DNA of 64,000 bases from Timema cristinae (GCA_039000515.1 JBCFYV010009882.1:46594430-46658429); one strand, 5' to 3'; positions 22,340 to 33,426 are shown, counted from the first letter of the stretch. A program made the numbers and translations. The notes: generated by a model from the letters alone, not told the origin.

Positions 22340-22580
22340 CGCTCATTTTACTACCCGTCCTGGATACCCAAATATTAATGCGCTAATAAGTTCAGGATAA
22401 GAAAGGCTTGATCTAGAGGAAAATTACACGAGTTTGCGTTGAGAAATACTGAAAATACATTTATAAAAACAAAATCATCCTCAGTAAAACCAGCTGGGTA
22501 ACAAATCCTGACTTTTCCGTCACTGGTAAACAAAACTAGATCATATTTATGTTTAGTCTGCGTTCTCACAGATCTGGGTA
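22340..22580 (-). repeat. Old SINE family C copy
   Basis: The tail TTTTACTACCCGTCCTGGAT, the GAGGAAAATTACACGAGTTT block, the TCCTCAGTAAAACCAGCTGG block and the TTCCGTCACTGG block are in order, with many substitutions. Confidence 0.55.
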
Positions 22581-22633
22581 GCCTTAAAATATGCTAATTC
22601 TATCGTTTGTATTTATTTATTATTTATATAATT

Positions 22634-22850
22634 GTGACCTCGGTGGTCTCACCTCAGGACCCGATGTTCGTGATTTAAACCCATCCGGGGTCGATGGATT
22701 TTTCTTGAGCGATAAAAATCCGTAACACGACTTCGTTTGAAGGGTAAGTACAGCCGTTGTTGGTCCCATGTTTAGTGTGGCATGTTAATAACCCTGGAAG
22801 GTATGTAAAATATATTTCCTGGCAAAATCGGTAGGCCCTTTCTCTCTAGC
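22634..22850 (+). repeat. tRNA-headed SINE of another family (H)
   Basis: The head GACCTCGGTGGTCTCACCTC is followed by a diverged B box. The body has GAGCGATAAAAATCCGTAAC, ACGACTTCGTTTGAAGGGTA and GTGTGGCATGTTAATAACCC. This body differs from families A-C. It resembles a SINE body that I recall from other invertebrates, but I cannot name the family with certainty. Confidence 0.5.
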
Positions 22851-22859
22851 TCATATAAA

Positions 22860-23380
22860 TTTTTGTGTGCTAATAAAATCATGAAGCTCAAAGAGTGAAC
22901 ATTAAATACCTAAAATACATAACATTAAAAGAGTGACTTAATCCTGCAACCCCCCCCTTAATATCTATAAGGTGAGAGAGGCAGTAAATTAGGTAAAGAG
23001 TTACCTGAATGAACATAACAATTTTATTTAGTCAAAAAAAAACAATAACAGGCTGAGCAAACAATCAACACCGCGTGAAGCGTGCTTTTCCGTCCATCGC
23101 GGAAATCACTTACATCAAAGGTAAACATAAACGTTACCTCCTCGAAACAAATCACATTACATTAAACCCATCAAAGGTAACGGTCCGGGATCTCAGTGAC
23201 ATGGTCTTTGGTTACTTCGTTAAATTGATTAGTTCCTAAACTGGTTACTCTAGCGTTTGAGTTATCCACCCTAGTATAAATATATATCTTTCTTACAGAC
23301 GCCCGTAGCAAACGTGACGTCATAGCAATCAAACAAGGCCACAAGGTAATAATAACTTAACAACCCTAGGCGTTTAACTT
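22860..23380. other. Non-coding stretch, nothing recognised
   Basis: CpG content rises after about 23,060 (CACCGCGTGAAGCGTGC, CATCGCGGAAATC). No gene is identified. Confidence 0.35.
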
Positions 23381-23384
23381 GGCG

Positions 23385-23490
23385 AACAAAGATGAGTCCA
23401 GAAACAGCTATACTTGAAAATAACATAAGCCGGGTTTCGAACCCAGGACCTGGCAATCTCAGGTTAAAAGCTAATATTGGCAAATGTATG
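23385..23490 (-). repeat. tRNA-like patch (family D-like)
   Basis: GCCGGGTTTCGAACCCAGGA then CCTGG is the complement of a strong B box (GGGTTCGAAACCC). The A-box side is not clear. Confidence 0.35.
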
Positions 23491-23499
23491 AAATACATT

Positions 23500-24130
23500 T
23501 GAATAGGGCCCAGACCCTGGATATAAGCGGTGGCGAAAGCGACGGTCTAACTCCCAGCCGCGATAAGCGCGTAGCATAGTCAAAATTCAAATAAACATAA
23601 GTTAATAACAAAGTCCAAATAGTAATTTAGAAAGAGTTCCCCCCATGACGCCGAAATAGTAATTTTGGTAGGAAAGTAATATCCCCCGAAACCCAGTCGC
23701 TGCCCTCACCTCTTATCCTCGAGCCGGTGGGGTAGTAAGTGACCTGAGATCCCGGTACCGCTAGTATTTATACGAAATATAATTCTCAGAAAGGGGGGCG
23801 GATCGAAGGAAGGGAAGGTTGGAGAACATTACAAACAAGGGGGGAGGAGAAGTTCGAGACTCATATCGAACACGTAGCACCTTCGCGAAGCTCAGCGAAG
23901 GCAGAAACGGAACTCTTCTATCCGTCTTCTCTGCTGGCCGAACACGTGGTCGAGTCTCATTGCCGGCAGGCGCAGACACGCCTTCAGTCAGTCTATTGTA
24001 TTTGTCGAGAGCGGAGGTCGCCGGGCCAAGCTAGTGCCGCGTGTTGACCCAGTTGGCTGTCCCAGTTGGCTGTTCCAGTTGGTGAGTGTTGTTACAATGT
24101 AAGTTGTTACAATCCGAGCCGGTGGGTACG
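23500..24130. promoter_or_regulatory. CpG-rich island, possible promoter/first exon or solo LTR
   Basis: This is the most GC- and CpG-rich stretch of the window. It contains AGTATTTATACGAAA (TATA-like, 23,763) and a CCTTCGC...GCGAAGG stem at about 23,880-23,901. A three-copy 12-bp repeat (CAGTTGGCTGTC) lies at about 24,049-24,080, ending in TTGGTGAGTG, which is a good splice-donor match. CGAGCCGGTGGG occurs at both 23,720 and 24,117. Open frames on both strands (71-72 residues) match nothing I know. It could be a promoter with a non-coding first exon or an LTR. No terminal TG/CA pair or duplication was identified. Confidence 0.35.
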
Positions 24131-24134
24131 TAGA

Positions 24135-25180
24135 CTAAATCAAGCTTATTTAGTTTTGCTCTCCACCGATGGAGAGTCCGGGACTTAGGTCCCTGCTGGA
24201 CGGACCGAATATAGATAATTTTAAATGGTTTCCTACTCACTTCTCCAAATAAATGCGAGTAAGTTTCCTCTACATTATTTTTTATTCGTCCCTGACATTT
24301 TAGCCTAACTGAATGCATATAGTGTAGATCAGTAGTAAGATGTGTGGGGAAAACCTAACTATTTAGGCCCAGTTTCAAAATACCTTGATGCTATATTTTT
24401 TAAGAGTATGACATAATTTTAGGTGCTATAGCCACTATTTTTTATTTTACAAATGTTTGCTAGTGCTAGCGTCCATTTAGAAATGTTGTTATAGTTATAT
24501 TTTTTGGTGTAATTTTTAACATAAAGGTTATCAAAAGCTTAATTAAAGGGATACTACCTAGGAGTTAATCTTAATAGAAATAATTCCACACCAACGTGGA
24601 GAGGGAAAAGAAAATTCAAATGATGAAAATTCTCCTAGTGAAGTGTGACGCCGTAATCCATCCCACAAGGGGCTCCGTGTATGTAAGTCGGAGATTTTTA
24701 ACTTTGACACAACCCAAAGGCTGATTGGTGAACCGATCTGTGGAACTCCTGGTGACCATGGTAGGGAACATACACTTCATCACAACATGTCATATAACCG
24801 CCGTGGTTTGAGCGTAGCCAGGCGTACAAGCACATGCAGCAAGCATTTTGAGTCCAGAAACCCCTATTAGTCGGTGAACCTTTCAACACTTGGTAGAATT
24901 TGAGAAAACACCCCGCCATTTCCTGGTTCTTGGTAGTAGGAGCTTACCCTCTTTAAGTACGATGTCAGTGTCATGAGAGGTCAGAAACTCAGCCTTAGGT
25001 AGGCCTATTACAACGGTTTTCCGAAGCATCGGCCATAGGTACGTACTATCAACTGCTTGGTGAATGGCGGGTAGGAGACATTTCCCCTCCCCCATCCAAA
25101 CAAAGATGATTCTAGAAGTATTCAGCCACACAACCCCTTTGACCAGATGGTGGAAACCACCGCCCAGCTGAGCAAAGAAA
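24135..25180. other. Unassigned stretch of above-background complexity
   Basis: Two overlapping minus-strand frames (25,131-24,883 and 24,919-24,698) lie end to end. Neither shows a recognisable domain. The sequence is less AT-rich than its neighbours and may be an old element or retrocopy. Confidence 0.3.
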
Positions 25181-25186
25181 GACGTT

Positions 25187-25414
25187 GACCAAAGGCACAG
25201 ACAAATAAGAAAAACTCAAACTTACAGGGGTTTTGCTGTGCTCCTTTTTCCAGCTTGAGTCCTTCAACGCTGGGTTTCACTAATGTCACTGCTGGAGGAT
25301 GATGGAACTGACCGTAGCGTTCATAGTGTTGAAGGACTCAAACTGCCAAAAGGAGCGTAGCCATTTTAACCTGGAGGTTTATTGTCTGGATAAATTATTT
25401 GTCTGCGACCGAGG
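25187..25414. mobile_element. Foldback element
   Basis: GTGCTCCTTTTTCCAGCTTG then AGTCCTTCAAC at about 25,238-25,269 is inverted as GTTGAAGGACTCAAACTGCC then AAAAGGAGCG at about 25,330-25,362. Weaker inverted matching extends out to CAGACAAATAA on the left and TTATTTGTCTGCG on the right. Arms are about 100 bp with a short centre and no coding capacity. Confidence 0.6.
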
Positions 25415-25549
25415 GCTCCCAAAATGGAGGCATATGCAGTGATTTTGGGCGATCATATATGAGGCAGTCAGATCCTTCTTTCTTACATTCTCTCATCAGA
25501 AGAGCATCCGGGCCGATGTGCCTTCCAGGAAGGAAGGAGTAGACTACAT

Positions 25550-25748
25550 GTCAGTTTCATAGTTAGACTTAGTAGGCTTAAAGTGTGGTGATATACTAAA
25601 TAAAAGACGATATAGACCAATACTCTAATGGAATGAGCAAGTTTCACATGAGTAACTGGCCCGTTCCTTTCGAGTCAAAGCAGGCGTCATCTTGTATTTA
25701 GTATAGCACCACAGTAGTTGCGTACTAAGTCTGACTATTAAATTGAAC
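25550..25748. mobile_element. Foldback MITE, same family as 42,571-42,742
   Basis: The left arm begins GTCAGTTTCATAGTTAGACT and includes GATATACTAAATAAAAGACG. The right arm is its inverse (GCGTCATCTTGTATTTAGTA, then GTACTAAGTCTGACTATTA). The ATACTAAATRCAAGACGA block and the central GGCCAGTT block are shared with the copy at 42.6 kb. Confidence 0.6.
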
Positions 25749-25749
25749 C

Positions 25750-26670
25750 TTCGTCTCAAACCAGTCCTAAAAAATGTACAACATCAGACCCAACGTAACC
25801 ACCAGAGGAAATATACAGTGATAAATCACAGGTAAAATGGGAAACGCTTATTTCGGTTACGAGAGGGGAAAGGCTAAAAGGAAACAGCTAGGATCCATCA
25901 CGACCATCGCTCAATTCTGTCACCTTCATCAGCAATCATATGAGTTCCGTCATGAAGAATACTGGATTATCATTTTTTTTAAATGATAGGAAAGGATAAA
26001 AGGGAAAGTTAGTGTTATATTCATTCCATTTATTTTCAGAAATAATAATTTATTAGGTAACAACGTTAAATAGGTCAACGTCTAGTCTATAAGTGAACAT
26101 TTATTTTAGAGCACGGAAGAGGCTAAAATCTAATTTCAATTTAACGTATTGGTATCTTGTATATTTTCTCTTAAACTGACAAACATATAGATTCATGCAA
26201 ACTATATTATTCTTAACACACCATGAAACGAGTATTTTGAAGCTAGAACTTAGCTTAACTTAATTATTACATAAAATTTTGTTTAATTTTGACGATATAT
26301 TTTACAAACATATATTATGATGAGGGTGATAGAACGAGTCTGAAAGCTCATAGTGCGATTACTCAAATCAATTTGTTGTTCGTTGACTGTCTGATGAATG
26401 TTCAGCCCAGATATGAGGTGGAAAACTGTGATGTGGAAGCTATGTGGGAAACGAGGTAGCTCGTGCGGCGAATACATTTTTGCGGATCCTTTCTATATAT
26501 TTAGTTGTAATATCGTCAAAATCGTATCAAATAAAACATTAAATAAAACTTCTAATGATTTTGTAGGTGGGATGGTAGTATTTTTAGTAGCTCTCCACTC
26601 TCCACTTCCAGTTTCTGTAATGTGTCCTTTTAACTTCCGTGATTGGGGCATTTGTAATTATTAAATACAA
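25750..26670. other. Non-coding stretch, nothing recognised
   Basis: The frames at 26,283-26,477 (-) and 26,398-26,664 (+) overlap on opposite strands without domain signatures. Confidence 0.35.
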
Positions 26671-26676
26671 CAGACC

Positions 26677-26925
26677 CACTTTGGTGGCCTTATGGTCTAT
26701 CGCGTCACTCTTGCAATAGAGTATACTTCCGATAACGTGGAGATTGGTGTTTGTATCCTGGTCTGGTGTAGTTGGGGTGTTTTTTCTCAAATAATTTTAT
26801 ATTCTACCTCAACGTAAATGTGATTACACTTCCTATATATTTGACCTCCCTTATTCGTAGCACACTAGAATAATTAGCATATATGCGTTTCCCAGGATGG
26901 GTATTAAAACGCTGTGCTAGAAATA
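26677..26925 (+). repeat. SINE family C copy
   Basis: The head CACTTTGGTGGCCTTATGGT is followed by GCGTCACTCTTGCAATAGAG, GATTGGTGTTTGTATCCTGG and the tail CCAGGATGGGTATTAAAACG, then an A run. Confidence 0.7.
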
Positions 26926-27252
26926 AAAAAAATGTATTCAACCATTTTGGTATAAAACCTTGACTTTCACTATTTTTGGATACACCAACATTTGATGCTC
27001 CCATTTTCGGGAAAATGAGACGCGTGATATTTAAATTTAGCCTATATTTCTGTATAACACACATTAATCTTGTAATAGCAAATGATCAAAAAATGTAGAT
27101 CATTTGGCCTCTTGTAGCAGCCTTTAGCTATGGAATAATTAATAGGTAAACAAAAGCAGTGAGTGAACTCGTATATTCTTTCTGACAAGTAATTCCAGAT
27201 CAAAATCCTTGTGAAGGAACTAATAAACGCCCTGTAAAATATTCACTTTACC

Positions 27253-27352
27253 TCTAATGTACTCTGCCAGGATTCTAACCTCTAATTCTCTATATAGGCA
27301 ATCCTGTCTATTGCGAGACTAACACCTTAGGTTTAGACCATGTGTTCAACAG
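27253..27352 (-). repeat. SINE family C head fragment
   Basis: ACTCTGCCAGGATTCTAACC then ATTGCGAGACTAACACCTTA and GGTTTAGACCATGTG match the complement of the tRNA-derived head. Confidence 0.5.
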
Positions 27353-27430
27353 TGCAAATACTCTTAAAGTTAATAAGAGGTATAATAGCCAGCTAGCAAA
27401 CATAATGCATCTACACAACAATATTATTAC

Positions 27431-27662
27431 CTTCTTTGGTGGCCACATAGTCTAAGGCATCACTCTGGTGTTAGACTAGACTGATGATGATAATGAAATC
27501 GGGGTTTTAATTCCGGTAGAGTGAACTGAGGGTTCTACCACTCTCCCTCCAAGAAAATGCGGGTACACTTACTCTAAAATTCATCCTTACTCATCCCTAA
27601 CTCACTAGAATCATTATTACATATGCGTATACCTGAACGGGTAGTAAGACGCGGTGGTAAAA
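27431..27662 (+). repeat. SINE family C copy
   Basis: The head CTTTGGTGGCCACATAGTCT is followed by GATGATGATAATGAAATCGG, CACTCTCCCTCCAAGAAAAT and the tail CTGAACGGGTAGTAAGACGC, then an A run. Confidence 0.8.
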
Positions 27663-27669
27663 AAATTTA

Positions 27670-28390
27670 ATGTCAAAAATTCTGTCATTGGTCTTTTTGT
27701 TTCTATGACAACAATTACAACTAAAGTGCAACTATATATTTTATTTTTTGAACACATCAGTGAATAATAATTGGTATAACAAAGACTACTTTGATGATTA
27801 CTTTTCTTTCCAAGAGTCCCGAGACTTCCAAGAATAAAGCGATATCTAAATTTAAAGAATTTGAAGAAGAATCCTCATTATAAAACTCAAGGAAATAAAT
27901 TATATGAAGATTCTGTTTAACTCTAATTTTGTTTAAACAAAATGTTAAAGTTCTTTCTTCAGTTTGTCGAACATCAAATTTATTCTGTTATCATTTATAA
28001 TTTTTAAATGAATGCTAAGTTAGAGAAATAAAAGTATTTATATGTACCACATATCACATAGCCTAAGTTATATCTGAATCATGATGCAAACTCAAAATAC
28101 AATAATTTCTTGATTGTGTTCAGAGCAACCAAACAAAATTCATTTGTGGTGTAAAGGTGATTAATCTAAGTAACTTTACTTAAGTAGTTTCCATAACAAC
28201 TACAAATATGTCACATTGTATATTTTATAGTATCATCGTTAGAGTGTAAACCAATCAAATTTTGGTAATGAGCATCGTGCTCCATGTAGGTTAACTACGA
28301 GAATAAATTGGAAGGCTCTCGAACATAGCTTGGCGCGAACGTAATGTTTGATGGTAAAATTCCACGCCAAGTTTAGCCAGAGCTTAGATT
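27670..28390. other. Non-coding stretch
   Basis: No gene is seen. A small hairpin lies at about 28,315-28,385 (GCTCTCGAACATAGCTTGGC against CACGCCAAGTTTAGCCAGAG). Confidence 0.4.
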
Positions 28391-28394
28391 TTAC

Positions 28395-28640
28395 GAACGG
28401 ATACCATGCCTTAATTAATCCAACACCTTAGTTCCATCGGTGCCTGTTTACTGAGCTAAGGGTCCCGGGTTCGATTCCCGGCATGACCCAAAAATTTATC
28501 ATCGTTGAAATGTTGGTTTATCCTTTCACAGTGATGAGTTTATGGCTGGGAACTGGATGTTGTGCCTGTACTAATATTAAATTAAATTATAACGTATATG
28601 TAGCTACGAGAGGCCTAGCAAGCTGGCAGTGGAAAATATA
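28395..28640 (+). repeat. tRNA-derived SINE, family E
   Basis: ACTGAGCTAAGGGTCCCGGG then TTCGATTCCCGGC is a strong B-box/T-arm. It is followed by AAAAATTTATCATCGTTGAA and GTGATGAGTTTATGGCTGGG. The same order occurs at 34,008-34,195. A 76-residue frame here is SINE-derived, not a gene. Confidence 0.65.
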
Positions 28641-28929
28641 TGGTTTGATTAAAAAAACTGACCAATACAACAGACTAGAAACAGTAAGGAATGTAAAAAA
28701 AACTAGGCTTTAATCTAGGAAATGGGAAAGAAAAAGTTATATTAGAGATAGTTTAGTGGGAAGAAATTAGACCTATGTAAATCTAAAGTATAAATTGGAA
28801 TCAGTTAAACACAGCTTCACTAAGTTATCAATGAGAGCTAAGTTCATTGTAAGTCTAACGCCATAAACCATATTATCACCACTGCGCATTCCTTCATTTG
28901 AATAAGAAGTGTGTTTATCCAAACTATTG

Positions 28930-29150
28930 GGATGGTCATACTCACCTAGTCTTATTTACCGGTGATAAGGTTAGAGTTTGAATCCCGTTCAGATTTATTG
29001 ATGGTTATTTATCCTAAATAGTTTTCCACTATTCTTTCACGTTCAAACAAGTATTTTTTTTCTCCATTTTATACTTGTCTTTTCCCTACCTCATCAGTGT
29101 AAAAATCTAGATACTCCTGTCCGGTTTTAAGACTTTGTGAAATAAGTGGC
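28930..29150 (+). repeat. Old SINE family C copy
   Basis: ACCGGTGATAAGGTTAGAGT then TTGAATCCCGTTCAG (B box) is followed by CTAAATAGTTTTCCACTATT and a decayed tail TGTCCGGTTTTAAGACTTTG. Confidence 0.6.
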
Positions 29151-29293
29151 ACGACACAATCTTACAAACTTTCTCATATTGTGTATTATAGCTTTGAACA
29201 AAATTTCCAAAAACTGATTTTCAGTAAACTACTCTTAAGTAGGTTTTCCTTAGAAAAACAAACACATGAACTTTTTAGTTACATTAAACACTG

Positions 29294-29296
<3 letters not shown>

Positions 29297-29345
<49 letters not shown>
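29297..29345. repeat. TA microsatellite
   Basis: A pure AT run of about 48 bases. Confidence 0.95.
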
Positions 29346-29347
<2 letters not shown>

Positions 29348-29486
29348 AAATGTTTATATCATTTTAAAGAAATTCAAATTTTCCAAAATTATTTGTTAAC
29401 TACACTGAAATTATTGTTGCTCCTAAAATACAGTTCCCATATTCCTATTTTTACGTAAATCTTAGAGGCCATTTAAAAAAATCTTA

Positions 29487-29717
29487 CCCGCCTCAGTGAA
29501 GTAGTTAGCTAACACGCTAATCATGTTGAGCTAGACTGCCGAGGATGGGGAGATTGAGGTCCGAATCACGCTCGGGTGAACTGGGGTGGTTTTCCACTCT
29601 CCCTCCTCGCAAATGTGGCTTCACTGCCTCTAAATTCAACCTTCCGAATTCCTAATCCATCAGCGTAATTAGAACTAAAGCGTATAACCCGAACGGGTAG
29701 TAGGATGCGGTGCTACT
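29487..29717 (+). repeat. SINE family B copy
   Basis: The head ACCCGCCTCAGTGAAGTAGT then TAGCTAACACGCTAATCATG is followed by the body and the tail TATAACCCGAACGGGTAGTA then GGATGCGGTGCTA. The copy is close to full length with a small internal deletion after GGGGTGGTT. Confidence 0.85.
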
Positions 29718-29759
29718 TAGATTATAAAAAAGCTAAAATTTGTACTCAGTAAATCACCC

Positions 29760-30130
29760 TTGAATTGATTTATTTTATAAATATAGACCTATATTATTAT
29801 TTATTATGTAAAATAGTCCCCAGATACCAAATTTGAACAAAATAATTTTAGCTATTTTCTAAAAAATTCACATTTAAAAGAATCAGTCATCAGTAACTTA
29901 AACTACTACTAAATTATTTATTTAAGAAAGAGAATTAAATTAAGTTTATTGTAAAACAACTTATCAAGCAGATGTTTTGAATCAAATCGTTATAGCAATT
30001 TTTAAAATTGGTCAACGGTAGACTACCCTTTAACAATGTTTATCCTAAAATCAAGTATACAGTGTTGTTTAGGAGGTCAAACACTCCCTTTATATTAATT
30101 TCAAACAAAATCTTTAGTCCAATTTTGAAA
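29760..30130 (-). repeat. Diverged repeat family G
   Basis: In reverse it contains GTTACTGATGACTGATTCTT, AAAATAGCTAAAATTATTTT and GGGGACTATTTTACATAATA. These match the block order of the array at 39,070-39,480. Confidence 0.45.
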
Positions 30131-30244
30131 AAAAAAAAATCTAAATAATTACTTATTAGTCTCTTAAAATACTCTTAATATAAGGGCTATTGTTAAAATT
30201 AAAATAGAAAATTCTTAGGTATAACCATATAATATCTAAATGAC

Positions 30245-30435
30245 ATAAATGAGCAATATCCATCAAAACGTTTCATATATGTGGCTAGGGACAAACAGAA
30301 AGACAGACGGCACTAACTGTAAAATAGCTTTTTTTTTGTTCAGGGACACATAAAACGTAAAGATTCATCATAATATTGAGATATAAAATGTTCAAGATTA
30401 AAATACTTTCTCTTGAAATGAGAAAGTAAAAATAT
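30245..30435 (+). repeat. Repeat family F copy
   Basis: GGGACAAACAGAAAGACAGA, GTTCAGGGACACATAAAACG, TAAAGATTCATCATAATATT and ATACTTTCTCTTGAAATGAG are ordered as in the copies at 38.4 kb (-) and 43.1 kb (+). Confidence 0.6.
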
Positions 30436-30439
30436 AGGT

Positions 30440-30740
30440 GTTATTCCATTACTATATAAGTCAATTAGTTCAAAAAAGGATTGAAACAAAGCTGAGAATA
30501 TTTATTAATGAAATTGGTAGAAATTAAAAAAAAAAGTTCAAAGCCATGTTAAAGCAGCTTTAGGGCTGTTAAAACCCAAAATAGCGGTTGTTAAAGAAAT
30601 ATAAATCGATAAACTAAATTTACTTCAATTTGACTCCTGCATGTCTAAAGTAAAGAATGAATGACAAACAATTTAACAGATTCACACTAAATGATCTTAG
30701 AAACCTTAAAAAATATCAAATGTAGATTTTTATTTACCAA
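30440..30740. other. Non-coding spacer, nothing recognised
   Basis: No feature is seen. Confidence 0.35.
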
Positions 30741-30832
30741 TTCACGCTGTATTGCTTAACTACGGCTATCCTCATTAGAATTAATAGAAAAGGTATCGGC
30801 ATTTGAGTGGAGGAGAAAACCATTGATGAAAC

Positions 30833-31184
30833 CGGTACATACGAATTGCGGAACAAATAATACGGGTGCGTACGAATTGCAGAACAACTCATCTGAGCTC
30901 AGTGATACCATTATACGAACTGCGGAGTAAAAATTAAATTCATAATGACGTTATTAAAAATGGAACATGGAGGTAAGGTTAGGCTAGTCTAGGTAAGATT
31001 AGGTCAGGTTAAATTAGGTTAGACTAAGCTAGGTTAGGTTAGTGGTTAGGAATTTAATGGGATAAAAGGTTGTTCCGCAATTTGTATGTACCAGCTGACA
31101 GGCATAATTTATTCCGCAATTCAAGTGGGCCCTAATTGAATGTCTGCTGACAGGTATACCTTATTCCGCAATTCAAGTGCACCC
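30833..31184. mobile_element. MITE with 8-bp target duplication and TTAGG-like core
   Basis: GATGAAAC at 30,825-30,832 recurs at 31,185-31,192. The ends are CGGTACATACGAATTGCGGA and, inverted from the right, GGGTGCACTTGAATTGCGGA. The GAATTGCGGAA motif repeats subterminally at both ends (30,878, 31,073 and 31,108 areas). The 8-bp duplication fits hAT- or P-type elements. There is no coding sequence. Confidence 0.75.
30970..31045. repeat. Degenerate TTAGG-like tract
   Basis: Imperfect copies of GGTTAGGCTAG / GGTAAGATTAGG / AGGTTAGGTTAG form the centre of the 8-bp-duplication MITE. Confidence 0.75.
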
Positions 31185-31205
31185 GATGAAACTACACTCT
31201 AAATA

Positions 31206-31429
31206 CAGTGTGTTCGGAAAATAACGCAACACATGAAGAAATATAGCATAGCACGGTCAACAGTGAGTTTTAAATTACAATGGTGAACAATTTTTGGCCA
31301 CTCTGTCAGGTAAATAACTCCTGAAGACATGGTCTCAACATGATAATTCAACTGCCCATAGGGCTAAAAACTCCATGGCTTATGAAACATAGAATTCCCT
31401 ATAGGTTGCCATACCTTTTGAACACACTG
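31206..31429. mobile_element. TA-flanked 224-bp MITE with CAGTGTGTTC ends
   Basis: The left end CAGTGTGTTCGGAAAATAAC matches the inverse of the right end CAGTGTGTTCAAAAGGTATG. TA precedes and follows. The ends relate to those of the element at 16,049-16,555. It is inserted in a family C SINE. Confidence 0.75.
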
Positions 31430-31529
31430 TAAACTCGCCTTTTTTTAAATACTGACCTCCCCATAGCCAGAAAACTATAATACATGAGCTTGACGTTTAG
31501 TCCACGTATCCACCGATGCGAGTCCTACA

Positions 31530-32080
31530 TTGTTCTTGTTATTTATGTACCTTTATTGAAGTAAATCAGTCACATATATATTTATAATATTCGAGCTGGA
31601 TTGGAACAGTTTTTTTAATAACTCTAAATATTTAATAGTATTATTATTATTATTTTAACACTATTTATTCATATTTAAGGGCACTTATTAAAATGTGCTA
31701 CCATTGAAGCGATTTAATATTGTATGCTAATATCGAGCTCATATTATTAGAAAGTCTACGTCTAGGTATTTTAATCGGAAACCTCTGAAACCAGATTTAT
31801 CTCTAAACAAGCATGGACAAATTAATTTGGCGTTTATTCATGTTTGTATAGCAAGTGGAGTTGAACTCTCTTCATGGGTTCAAAATTATACAAGACTAAA
31901 TATTTACATACCACAGACACCCCCCATTACATTAGCACTTTTCCGCCTTGATCTAGAAATAAAACACAAAGAAGTGTTGGAATACGCAACTATAGAAATA
32001 AAGATGCCTACACGAATGCTAAAATGTTTTTCCTAAGTTCAAGTTCAATATAAACATATACCTGCAACGGTGGACACGGG
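31530..32080. other. Non-coding stretch, nothing recognised
   Basis: The 69-residue frame at 31,827-32,036 has no recognisable features. Confidence 0.35.
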
Positions 32081-32084
32081 GACT

Positions 32085-32245
32085 GAACGTCAAACTCATC
32101 CAGTTTGGATTGATTGGAATGGGGAGTTCGTGGCTAAAATCCCAGTCAGATTTACTAAGGGTGGTGTTTCATTGATATTATCTCATTCTCTCAGACCAAA
32201 TTGTGTACATTCTCTCTAATTTCTAACTTCATCTCCATCTAGGTA
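32085..32245 (+). repeat. Old SINE family C fragment
   Basis: GGAATGGGGAGTTCGTGGCT then AAAATCCCAGTCAGATTTAC is followed by AAGGGTGGTGTTTCATTGAT and a CTCTAATTTCTAAC block. Confidence 0.45.
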
Positions 32246-32249
32246 TTGA

Positions 32250-32870
32250 AATGGGAATAGCTTGGAAGGATAGTAAAAGAAAGCAAAATACAAATTAGAA
32301 ACAATCATTTTATGCAAAAAGGTTCTGCCATTCATGAAGGTAATCTTAGGTGCAAAGTTTAAATCCTATTATAATTTTTTGGAAACTAATGATAGTAGAG
32401 TGATTTAAACAAAACAAGTTTTCCAAAAGGGAAGTACATCATTGCATCCCGTTGCCACTATTACGGATACATTCACACAAATTAATTTTAGGGACTAATA
32501 GTTGAAGCCTGAAGTCTTGTCTCTTCATCTAATAAAATGCTATGGGAATATGTTTCCTGCTTTGTCACGAAACAGGTTTCTTGGCAAATGTTTCCAGGGT
32601 GGTTTGTTTAACCTTTTAACCGTTTGGATGTATTTCTGAAGTAGAAACCCTGACTGCCAAGTTATTTTTAGCCTTTGCAATCGGTAGCGAGCTGAGTTAT
32701 AAGTAAATTAAATATAAATAAGAGTTTCCTTTATTTCATGTTTATCTAATGATAGAACATTGAGCTTAATTATGTAAGTAAACATTAGTTACAAATGGAA
32801 CAGCATGACATATTGCCATGCTGATGAATTGCACAAAACAAGTAATCTAGCTTAGTGTTTTTTTTAGGAA
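32250..32870. other. Non-coding stretch, nothing recognised
   Basis: No feature is seen. Confidence 0.35.
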
Positions 32871-33062
32871 CGCTTCTTTTATTATTAACCGTTTGGGTTG
32901 TACGCACGTTTGCTAATTATGCTATGATCTAGGGTATAATAAGGTTATATTTAGTGGAAGTGTAACCTCATTTGGATGGAGGGAGAGGGAAAATCAATTT
33001 AGGAAATGCTACCCACCCTCATTACACCCGGCCAGGATTTAAAATCCTTTCTCTCCGTTATT

Positions 33063-33318
33063 ATTATTATTATTATTATTATTAATATTATTAGCACCGT
33101 GTCTTACTACCCATTCGGGTTATAAGCACTTACGCTAATGTGTAATGTTAGGGTGAGTGTGAGATGAAATGGAGGACCTACAGTTTAACGTGGAATCCGA
33201 ACCACGGTGGGGGTGGAGGCCTGGCATTCCCCACATTCACAAGATGTCTTGTCAAAGGTGAAGGAAGGGTTTGTTAATCAGATAAATTTGTGCCGGGACT
33301 GAGGATTGAATCCCTTAC
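33063..33318 (-). repeat. SINE family A copy 1 in nested cluster, head incomplete
   Basis: The TTA run, TTAGCACCGTGTCTTACTAC, ACCACGGTGGGGGTGGAGGC and the body are present. The copy breaks off after CCCTTACCCCAGCACAC instead of continuing into the tRNA head. Confidence 0.75.
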
Positions 33319-33426
33319 CCCAGCACACACTCACAATAGACTGGACTACTGGTGACAGGGAGATTAAGATTATAAGCTTGTTAGAGTGTAATGAGAGTGG
33401 TTATTCCTAAATGGTTTTACACTCTC
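33318..33426 (+). repeat. SINE family C piece between two A copies
   Basis: CACTCACAATAGACTGGACT then CTGGTGACAGGGAGATTAAG and CTAAATGGTTTTACACTCTC match the head-to-body part of family C in plus orientation. Confidence 0.65.

Larger units (their letters stand above)
30745..31525 (-). repeat. SINE family C copy split by two DNA transposons
   Basis: SINE segments lie at about 30,745-30,832 (AAAGGTATCGGCATTTGAGT then GGAGGAGAAAACCATTGATG), 31,193-31,205 and 31,430-31,525 (TACTGACCTCCCCATAGCC, then GTCCACGTATCCACCGATGC). The gaps are the two transposons listed separately. Confidence 0.6.

Noticed and set aside
23761..24034. Overlapping 71-72-residue frames on opposite strands in the CpG-rich patch
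   Set aside because: Stop-poor frames on both strands are expected in GC-rich sequence; neither has a recognisable motif.
24698..25131. Two end-to-end minus-strand frames that might be one frameshifted gene
   Set aside because: No domain, no similarity that I can name and no codon or splice evidence. Left as unassigned sequence.
28425..28495. Possible functional tRNA gene with a strong B box
   Set aside because: The acceptor and anticodon arms do not close, and the same head plus body recurs at 34.0 kb, so it is a SINE.
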